From assembly GCA_937944485.1 (NCBI GenBank), contig CALDYU010000034.1, positions 1-38,584 on the forward strand: a stretch of DNA of 38,584 bases, in the 5' to 3' direction. Numbering within the stretch: position 1 is the first letter of the stretch; every line of letters begins with the position of its first letter. The notes below the pieces were generated by a model that worked only from the letters and a program-made list of their open reading frames with translations, was not told where the DNA came from and searched no databases. A program made the translations under genes and the position numbers. The stretch is from an uncultured Flavobacteriaceae bacterium (GTDB lineage: Bacteria; Bacteroidota; Bacteroidia; Flavobacteriales; Flavobacteriaceae). Below, piece after piece: positions 32,118 to 38,584 of the stretch.

Positions 32118-35100
32118 ATGAAAAAAAATAATCACGAATACAGCCTAAGCCGTCGCGATTTCTTTACCAAACTTGCATTGGCTTCTATAGCAGCAAGCCT
32201 ACCGCCTATGGTCATAGGCTGTTCTAGCAAACCCAAATTTCAAGGATCTGGCAAGGCACCATACAAAGTATGGGAAGAAATGCTCCTCTACATTAAAACC
32301 AGTCCCGACTATCTACCGGGCCGTATGCAAAAACTTATTAATGATGGTAATGCGGAAGCCATGTTCAATTTTGTTCGTGATGAGCTGTATTTGATTCCCG
32401 AAAATTCAAAAGCAATCGGCGCAGGAAACGCCTTTAAATGGGGAACCGATTACGCCCTTAGAAGTGGCATGGCGACCATGTGGGAAAAAGCTTCAATATT
32501 AAATAAAATGTATCAGCAAGCGGGCATAAATTCCGAAGTAGTATTTGAAAGAACCAATATTACGGTTGAAGAAGTCCCTGATTTTTTCTTTCGACCCATT
32601 AAGCGTGAATTTGCACCTGAAATAACCCAAGGCATGTTACGACATTGGGCCAAAGAACTGGAAATTTCCAAATCAGATTTAGAATATAACCAAGTGTTGA
32701 AGGATGAAGAATATGAAGCCGAAACCTTGGGAAATAAAATCTATAATACCTTAAACCTACCCGATAATTTTTACTATAGAAATTTTGATTTTAGATGGCC
32801 TAATTACAATACGCCCACCGTAAGGTTTATTATGAATGGCGAAACCAAATACGCCCATTTATTTGATACCAAAGTACCTTTTGGATCGCTACGGGAAGGT
32901 AACAAAAATGCTGTAAAAAAGGCAGGGAAAGCAAAAAACAATGACTATAAAGTATCCATTAAAATTAATTATCGCGATTCAATCGAACCTCTTAAAGAAA
33001 AAGAACTTATACATGGAGAATGGCTGGCTTTTGATTTGGCAGGAAGACAGTTAGACCTTCAGTTTCTTCATGGTCTAACGCTTGAAGAAATGGTGGTAAC
33101 ACCTGCTGGGAATATTCGGACGTTCACTCCCGCTCTTTCATTACAAGCTATGGATAAGAATCAAAAGTTTATGGAAGAACGCTCCATCTTGGGCGCCCCA
33201 ATAACATTGTCGGGAAAAAAGATTCATTTGAACAACCAGGGCGATGCAATACAAGTTGGTGACGCGTCTATTTTAAAACCTAGCGATGATACTATAATTA
33301 AACAGGTAGATAGTTTAAAAATAAAGGCCAAAAGTATCGGCTATCCACAAGTCAAACTTACGATAACACCAACAGATAACACGGGTAAAATCGTTGAGGG
33401 CATACAGGCCCGTGATTTTAGTATTATCGAAGACGGAAAACCCATTAAGGCATTAATGGAAAATAATCAGCGTACCCCTAGAATTTTGATTATGGCTGAC
33501 ACCTCTATGAGTATGCCGAGAGAGTATCAAGGGGCTGGTATGGCCAACTTTATATCAAATTTGAAAAAGAATATATTACAGAAATATCCAGCGGCCATAA
33601 TTCAAAATTGGGAAACACCATCGTCACTTTTTACATGGCTTTTAAAGGCGTCTCAGACAGAAAATGATTTGGTTATTTATGCTACGGATGGCGATAATAA
33701 TGACAACTATGATGCAAATAATGAAGCAACGTATAGAAATGGTCCTCCAGCTATCGTATTGAACGTATATAAATCTGAATTGAAGTATCGCACAGATACA
33801 TTCGATAAAATGGCGAGCATTACAAATGGCGTTCATTTACCTATTGCTGACCAACAAGAGGCTATTGAAAAAATTTCAGCCTATTTAGACACACTCGAAA
33901 TTCAACCATATACATTTACTTATAACGCCGTAGGAACACAGGAAGAACGCAAGGTTGAAGTTAGTATTGATTCGAAAAGACATATTGCAAAAACTACCTA
34001 TCGAATAGACACGAAATGGAATTCCGAAACCATCGGACCTCGCATCATAGGACTTTATTTAGAAGTCAAATACGCCAATCAATACCCGATTAAAAGAGTA
34101 TTGGCTGGATGGCAGAATGATATTCATCCGAAGAAAAAACCAAGTCAACAAATGGCAAATGAAGTAAACGACTTGATGCTTGGTAGTATGCAATTCTATT
34201 TTGAAGGAGCTGGGCCAACATTTTCAGCAACTATCGCAGACGTTTTGACTGCCCGCTTGAGCACGCGTGCTTGGGGAGAACCACTTTTTGAAAATGATAT
34301 TGAAAAAACAAAAGAGACTTTTGTAAACGGGCAATTCAACATAGATGATAAAGCCATGGCACTTTTAGCCCCTCTGTGCAATGCCGCAACTGGTGAAAGC
34401 CTCAGCATACCAGGAGGGTTGCAGATTGGAGTTCGAACTTTTCGGCCTGGGGCAATGACAAAAACTGCGAGTAGTCTTTATGACTATTTAAATACCTCTG
34501 ACTACCACACAATCGCCCGTGATGGTAAAAAAGGATTTAAAATCAACTTGTTGAAGACTGCCCAACTTGCTGTAAGAGAGGGTAAACTATTTCAGAAAAG
34601 TACGTGGAGCGAATTGGATGATAAAGAATGGATAAATCTAAAGCAGGCTCGACAAAGCAATTGGTTTGTAGCGCATAAAGAAAAAGATAACTATTATTGG
34701 CGCGAACGAATAGATCGCGGTGCTGAACTAAGGGTTTTTGACCAAAATGCAATCAGCAAAGCCTTTTATAACATCAATAAAACCACAGGTGAGCTTTATG
34801 GGTATTTGAGTAATGGAAACGGCGGAGGCGAAGATAATTTGGGTGATATAATGACTGCATTGAGCTCATTAATGGCAATAATGGGCAGATACGGCATGAT
34901 ACATCCGGTAGGGGGGCTGGCATTAGGTATCGTAGTTGAATACGGTAAGACCCTTGTGAAATTATATGCAATAGCCTCTGAAACGATAATGATTATGGAT
35001 GCCTCAAGAATGGATAGTAAAATTGCAGAGGCATTACAAAAGTTTGCCTGCGAAGCTCATGTGTCCATCATTTTTAGCCTGCTTGGTAATACTGGTGAGC

Positions 35101-35159
35101 TCATGGCCGGTCTGAATACCTTAATTGGACAAATAACTGGAAAAGGGGTTTGTGGATGA
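32118..35159 (+). CDS. Tat-exported vWA lipoprotein with transglutaminase-like N-domain
   Basis: This 1013-residue protein begins with a twin-arginine signal, SLSRRDFFTKLALASIAAS, ending at a lipobox VIGC (Cys35). It would thus be exported folded and lipidated. Residues about 50-160 look like a transglutaminase-like domain (SGMATMWEKASILNKMYQQAG), but the catalytic Cys position holds Met or Trp, so it is probably inactive. A vWA domain begins near 455 with MIDAS motif D461-T-S463-M-S465 and YATDGDNND further on. The C-terminal 350 residues are unrecognised, with hydrophobic helices near 915-945. The gene ends the hemopexin unit before a strong terminator. Confidence 0.88.
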   Translation: MKKNNHEYSLSRRDFFTKLALASIAASLPPMVIGCSSKPKFQGSGKAPYKVWEEMLLYIKTSPDYLPGRMQKLINDGNAEAMFNFVRDELYLIPENSKAIGAGNAFKWGTDYALRSGMATMWEKASILNKMYQQAGINSEVVFERTNITVEEVPDFFFRPIKREFAPEITQGMLRHWAKELEISKSDLEYNQVLKDEEYEAETLGNKIYNTLNLPDNFYYRNFDFRWPNYNTPTVRFIMNGETKYAHLFDTKVPFGSLREGNKNAVKKAGKAKNNDYKVSIKINYRDSIEPLKEKELIHGEWLAFDLAGRQLDLQFLHGLTLEEMVVTPAGNIRTFTPALSLQAMDKNQKFMEERSILGAPITLSGKKIHLNNQGDAIQVGDASILKPSDDTIIKQVDSLKIKAKSIGYPQVKLTITPTDNTGKIVEGIQARDFSIIEDGKPIKALMENNQRTPRILIMADTSMSMPREYQGAGMANFISNLKKNILQKYPAAIIQNWETPSSLFTWLLKASQTENDLVIYATDGDNNDNYDANNEATYRNGPPAIVLNVYKSELKYRTDTFDKMASITNGVHLPIADQQEAIEKISAYLDTLEIQPYTFTYNAVGTQEERKVEVSIDSKRHIAKTTYRIDTKWNSETIGPRIIGLYLEVKYANQYPIKRVLAGWQNDIHPKKKPSQQMANEVNDLMLGSMQFYFEGAGPTFSATIADVLTARLSTRAWGEPLFENDIEKTKETFVNGQFNIDDKAMALLAPLCNAATGESLSIPGGLQIGVRTFRPGAMTKTASSLYDYLNTSDYHTIARDGKKGFKINLLKTAQLAVREGKLFQKSTWSELDDKEWINLKQARQSNWFVAHKEKDNYYWRERIDRGAELRVFDQNAISKAFYNINKTTGELYGYLSNGNGGGEDNLGDIMTALSSLMAIMGRYGMIHPVGGLALGIVVEYGKTLVKLYAIASETIMIMDASRMDSKIAEALQKFACEAHVSIIFSLLGNTGELMAGLNTLIGQITGKGVCG

Positions 35160-35187
35160 CCTAGTTAAAAAAGATTTTTTTCTCAAC

Positions 35188-35226
35188 ATGCCTGAGTCGC
35201 AATACGTGACTCAGGCATTTATTTTA
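35188..35226 (+). terminator. Strong rho-independent terminator
   Basis: ATGCCTGAGTC (35188-35198) and GACTCAGGCAT (35208-35218) form a perfect 11-bp stem with a nine-base loop, followed by TTTATTTTAT. It lies 28 bases after the vWA gene stop and separates the hemopexin unit from the DUF4412/astacin unit. Confidence 0.88.
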
Positions 35227-35299
35227 TAAAAATCCAGCTTCATGTTTACCTTCTTCAATTTATGGTACAAACAAATGCAGAAACAGAAAAACTTTTGAA

Positions 35300-36178
35300 A
35301 TGAAAACTACGAGAACAAAGAACCTGACAGTGCTAGTACTTTTTCTTTTTATAGGAATGGGAATGCAAGCACAATTCTTTAAAAAGCTAAAGAAGAGAGC
35401 GGAAGAAGCCGCTAAAGAAACTGTATTACGTAAGGCAGAAGAAAAAGCCGCAAATGAAACAAGCAAGGCCATGGATAAGGTGTTTGATATGGACTTTGGT
35501 AAAAAACCATCAAAAGTTGATCCGGCCATACTACAAGGCTCCTATGACTACAGCTGGCGCTATACCCTAAAAATGGACCATAAAAAAGGAGCCATGAAAA
35601 TAAATTATTTTCTCCGCGAAGAAGGCACCGATTTTGGCAGCTCTTTTGAGATGGATCAGGGTACCGATTTGGTACAAGGCATGTTCATGATTATGGATGA
35701 GGCAGCTGGCATCACCACCATTTTAATGGAACGCAACGGTAAAAAATTCGGACAGGTTATAAGTTCTCCTACCGATGATATTATGGATATGCAAGAGCAG
35801 CAAAATACGTTAGACGGTTATGAATTTAAGGAAGTCGGCACCAAAGAAATATTGGGCTACGAATGTCAAGGGTTTCAAATAGATAATGAAGATCTAACAA
35901 TGACTATGTACGTGGCCTTTGACACCCCGGTAAGCCTTAATCAGGTATATGGCCCCCAAATGAAGAAAAGGCTTCCGAAGGGGTTTGATCCAAAATGGCT
36001 CGATAAAATGGGTGACAATAGTTTGATGATGGAAATGAATGTCGTAAATAAAAAGAAATCAAAACAAAATATAAAAATGACCTGTATTGCCCTTGAAGAA
36101 GAACCCACTTCAATACATATGGCTGAATACGAATTTCCGCAGTTTCAAATGCAAGAACAAACAGAAGAGGACTATTAA
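35300..36178 (+). CDS. Secreted DUF4412-like protein
   Basis: This 292-residue protein has a signal peptide ending MQAQ (residue 25) followed by a charged amphipathic helix (KKLKKRAEEAAKE) and an acidic spacer. From about residue 85 it follows the DUF4412 pattern: YTLKMDHKKGAMKINYFL, a Met-rich MFMIMDEAAGITTILME, then YEFKEVGTKEILGYECQGFQI. DUF4412 proteins are periplasmic or extracellular and of unknown function; the fold is LolA/TehB-like beta sheet in character. It starts the second secreted-protein unit and is followed by the astacin gene after 7 bases. Confidence 0.83.
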   Translation: MKTTRTKNLTVLVLFLFIGMGMQAQFFKKLKKRAEEAAKETVLRKAEEKAANETSKAMDKVFDMDFGKKPSKVDPAILQGSYDYSWRYTLKMDHKKGAMKINYFLREEGTDFGSSFEMDQGTDLVQGMFMIMDEAAGITTILMERNGKKFGQVISSPTDDIMDMQEQQNTLDGYEFKEVGTKEILGYECQGFQIDNEDLTMTMYVAFDTPVSLNQVYGPQMKKRLPKGFDPKWLDKMGDNSLMMEMNVVNKKKSKQNIKMTCIALEEEPTSIHMAEYEFPQFQMQEQTEEDY

Positions 36179-36185
36179 AAACGCA

Positions 36186-37820
36186 ATGATGAAAAAAACT
36201 ATTTTACTAACAACACTCGTGTTCTGCATGGCAAATATCAGTGCGCAAAGTACTGGTAAAATGTGCCTTACAAATGATTTTGCTATTGTAGAACAAGAGG
36301 GTCAAGACTCCGAATACAGAACCATGCAGCAAGAATTGGTTTCGAATAAAAAAACTTGGCCGCTTGGTTCAAAAATAAAAGTATCTTTTATGGATAGACC
36401 CTCATCAAAAGTACTTTCGAAAATTAAAAAGTACGCTCAAGAATGGGAAAGGTATGCCAATATAAAATTTGAATTTGTTGGCTACGCTAAATTCGGTCAT
36501 ATCAGAATAAGTCTTAAGCAAGGTATCGGTAATTGGTCACTAATAGGTACGGATGCTTTAAAAAAACTACCAAGCGTACCAACAATGAATTTTGACGGAT
36601 TCAAAGATAGTACTAATGAAGGTACATTTAGGCGTGTGGTACTTCACGAATTTGGTCATGCCCTAGGCTTAAATCATGAACATAAATCACCTTCTCAAGA
36701 TATTTGTTGGGATTGGCCTAAAGTTATTCAAACTTATAAAAAAAGCTTGAATTGGGATGAAGATAGAACACGTCGTAATTTAGAAAGACTATCAAATGAA
36801 GACGTTGGAAACTACACTTCGTTCGACCCTAAATCAATCATGATTTATTCTATCGATAAAAATCTAACAACATGTGGCTTTGAAGTTAAAGGAACCAGTT
36901 TTTTAAGTTATCATGACAAACAAGGTATTGCAAATCTTTACCCAAAAACTGTAAGCAGAAATTTAAAAGACAATATTCTAAAAACATATAAATGGACTTC
37001 AGGATGGAACAATGTCGAAACCTTTGAAGCAGGCAACAAAACCTATCTTTTTCTTTTAAAATCAAAAACTGGAAACACCAAGATTTTTGAACTTGGGAGC
37101 AATGGAACTGTTGGTTCCAAGGTTTTTGATAAAAAATGGACGGCCGGTTGGACTACCGCTAGAATTTTTAGGATTAGGATTCAGAATTATCTATTTCTGC
37201 TTAAAAAGAACACAGGCGATGTCAAGGTTTTCAAACTCAATAGTAATGGAACTGTTGGTAGTAAGGTATTCGATAAAAAATGGTCTACTGGATGGACCGA
37301 CGCCCAATTTTATAGAACCGGCAATCAACATAGATTATTTCTCTTAAAAGAAAGTACAGGAGATGTACATATTAATATTGTAAATAATAATGGTACCATC
37401 GGCGCTAAAACATTTGATAAAAAATGGACGTCAGGTTGGTCGCTGGCCAAAACATTTACAACAAATTACCAACCACATCTATTTCTAATGAAGGCCTCCA
37501 CGGGTGATGTGCATGTTCATAAATTAAACAGCAATGGTACAGTTGGATCAAAGGTCTATGATAAAAAATGGTCTTCAGGTTGGACGAGTGTAAATACATA
37601 TGCAGTAAATGGCCAGCAGTATTTAATGCTTCTTAATTCTAAAAACGGACGAGCAGTTCGGTGGTATATAACTTCAGGAGGCACCATCGGAGAAGCTATC
37701 GCCAATGAGAAATTGCACACAGGATGGACATCAAATGAATCTTTTCGTCTAGCAAATAAGAACTTTATGATACTCCTAAAAGAAAAAGACGGACTGGTAA
37801 AAACATTTGCCCTAAAATAA
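36186..37820 (+). CDS. Secreted astacin-like metallopeptidase with propeller-type repeats
   Basis: The ATG at 36186 (or 36189) starts a signal peptide (MKKTILLTTLVFCMANISA), giving 544 residues; upstream in-frame codons to 36087 lie inside the previous gene. The catalytic domain (about 45-255) has the zinc motif HEFGHALGLNHEH with His154, Glu155, His158 and His164, and a Met-turn SIMIY (217-221), as in M12A/astacin peptidases. From residue about 269 six repeats of 48 residues follow, each opening with KKWTSGWT and ending NGTVGSKVFD. These probably form a beta-propeller that targets the protease to a surface or glycan. It lies 7 bases from both neighbours. Confidence 0.92.
   Translation: MMKKTILLTTLVFCMANISAQSTGKMCLTNDFAIVEQEGQDSEYRTMQQELVSNKKTWPLGSKIKVSFMDRPSSKVLSKIKKYAQEWERYANIKFEFVGYAKFGHIRISLKQGIGNWSLIGTDALKKLPSVPTMNFDGFKDSTNEGTFRRVVLHEFGHALGLNHEHKSPSQDICWDWPKVIQTYKKSLNWDEDRTRRNLERLSNEDVGNYTSFDPKSIMIYSIDKNLTTCGFEVKGTSFLSYHDKQGIANLYPKTVSRNLKDNILKTYKWTSGWNNVETFEAGNKTYLFLLKSKTGNTKIFELGSNGTVGSKVFDKKWTAGWTTARIFRIRIQNYLFLLKKNTGDVKVFKLNSNGTVGSKVFDKKWSTGWTDAQFYRTGNQHRLFLLKESTGDVHINIVNNNGTIGAKTFDKKWTSGWSLAKTFTTNYQPHLFLMKASTGDVHVHKLNSNGTVGSKVYDKKWSSGWTSVNTYAVNGQQYLMLLNSKNGRAVRWYITSGGTIGEAIANEKLHTGWTSNESFRLANKNFMILLKEKDGLVKTFALK
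36990..37817 (+). repeat. Six tandem 48-residue coding repeats
   Basis: Six in-frame units of about 144 bases encode the C-terminal repeats of the metallopeptidase. Repeats 1-4 are most alike (GSKVFDKKW junctions, LFLLK cores); 5 and 6 have drifted. The count of six suggests a closed six-bladed propeller. Confidence 0.82.
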
Positions 37821-37827
37821 TTCGATT

Positions 37828-38448
37828 ATGAAAAGAGCAATAAGATTTTTTTTCTCGGGGCTTTTATTCTCCGTTTTGGTATCATGCCTCGGTGAAGCAA
37901 AAGAGAAGCTTACCAAGGCCAAAGAGGGGGTTTCAAACGCCACAACTTTAGTAAAAGAAGCCAAAAAGGTAGAAGAGAAAATAGAAAAGCTAAAAAATGC
38001 AACTGCCTTAACCAATGAACAGCTCAAAGCTTGGTTGCCTGAAAGCTTGGGCGATTTTGATCGAACCGGGTTCAAGGTAGGTCAAGCAGGGGCCTATCAA
38101 GTCAATTCTGTTGAAGGTACCTATAAGAACAAAGCGAGCAACCAAAAATTCAATGTTTCGATCATTGATGGTGCAGGCCCTACGGGTAGTATGTTGGCTG
38201 CAGGTTATGGAATGTTCGGCAATATGGAAATGGAAGTTGAAGATGAGTACAAACATCAGAAGACCATTACCGTAAATGGCATAAAAGCGCAACAGACTTA
38301 TAAGAAAAAAGCGAACAATACCGAACTGATGTTCGCCTACCAAGAACGTTTTTTGGTCACCGTCAAAGCAACCGATTTAACTGTGGATGAAACGTGGGGG
38401 ATGATCCAAAAACTAAATCTAAATAATCTGGCCGATTTGGTTGAATAA
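37828..38448 (+). CDS. Lipoprotein of unknown function
   Basis: This 206-residue protein has a lipobox VLVSC (Cys20) followed by a Lys/Glu/Ala-rich coiled-coil-like helix (about 22-62). The C-terminal domain (65-206) contains LPESLGDFDRTGFKVGQAGAYQV, a Gly/Met-rich AAGYGMFGNMEMEVEDEY, and VTVKATDLTVDETWGMIQKL. The phrase LPESLGDF and the ATDLTVDE ending are a pattern I have seen in unnamed Bacteroidota lipoproteins. It is probably periplasmic. It follows the metallopeptidase by 7 bases and precedes another lipoprotein by 17. Confidence 0.82.
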   Translation: MKRAIRFFFSGLLFSVLVSCLGEAKEKLTKAKEGVSNATTLVKEAKKVEEKIEKLKNATALTNEQLKAWLPESLGDFDRTGFKVGQAGAYQVNSVEGTYKNKASNQKFNVSIIDGAGPTGSMLAAGYGMFGNMEMEVEDEYKHQKTITVNGIKAQQTYKKKANNTELMFAYQERFLVTVKATDLTVDETWGMIQKLNLNNLADLVE

Positions 38449-38465
38449 GCCAAAAAACAAGAATC

Positions 38466-38584
38466 ATGAAAATCATAATAAAACCAATATTCGCTCTTTC
38501 GCTCACCTTTTTAGTTTGGTCTTGCAACGAAACACCAAAAAAAGCGGAAGTAGATGGGGAAAAAACTGCCAAAACCGAGAAGGC
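38466..38584 (+). CDS. Lipoprotein, 3' part cut by window end
   Basis: The frame opens with ATG and encodes MKIIIKPIFALSLTFLVWSC with a lipobox VWSC (Cys20), followed by a charged linker (NETPKKAEVDGEK). It stays open to the end of the window, so only the first 39 codons are seen. It belongs to the same unit as the preceding lipoprotein. Product unknown. Confidence 0.7.
   Translation, partial: MKIIIKPIFALSLTFLVWSCNETPKKAEVDGEKTAKTEK

Overview
The window is AT-rich DNA that looks chromosomal and from a marine member of the Flavobacteriaceae (Bacteroidota). Reasons: many short N-terminal lipoprotein signals ending in a Cys, promoter elements of the Bacteroidota TAnnTTTG type, TPR-fused histidine kinases, a CHAT/sigma/anti-sigma trio, and families such as DUF6804, DUF4412 and DUF1508. 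The genus cannot be named from this sequence alone. No rRNA, tRNA, insertion sequence or CRISPR array was seen.

Layout. (1) 1-3864: a lipoprotein with a likely alpha/alpha-toroid fold, a group III truncated haemoglobin, and an overlapping nucleotidyltransferase plus sugar-kinase-like pair. (2) 4079-8106: a minus-strand membrane protein, then a 51-residue lipoprotein (5249-5404), a TPR histidine kinase and its response regulator. (3) 8151-15255: two adjacent transcription units. Each is headed by the same composite element: a 16-bp palindrome, then TTG, then TAGGTTTG, with identical spacing. The first encodes three small proteins. The second encodes a DUF1508 protein, a 42-residue protein, DUF6804, a TerB-like protein, a coiled-coil membrane protein, a vWA-like lipoprotein, an FxLYD-like protein, a DUF4236/Excalibur fusion and a voltage-sensor channel with an RCK module that lacks the GYG of the K+ filter. 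A secreted EEP nuclease converges on it. (4) 16501-24160: an eight-gene operon for the lower kynurenine route (3-hydroxykynurenine, 3-hydroxyanthranilate, 2-aminomuconate, 2-oxopent-4-enoate) with its own IclR regulator and a palindrome just before the first ATG. (5) 24570-35226: a CHAT-TPR protein, a TPR anti-sigma-like protein and a sigma factor, divergent from two paralogous eight-repeat hemopexin proteins, a small secreted protein and a Tat/lipobox vWA protein, ending in a strong terminator. (6) 35300-38584: a DUF4412 protein, an astacin-like metallopeptidase with six 48-residue repeats, and two lipoproteins, the last cut by the window edge.

The best candidates for an undescribed system are region 3 (two units under duplicated operator/promoter elements beside a two-component system, ending in a GYG-less channel) and region 5 (sigma/anti-sigma/CHAT genes next to secreted hemopexin and vWA proteins). 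Both regulatory links are inferences from layout and sequence pattern.
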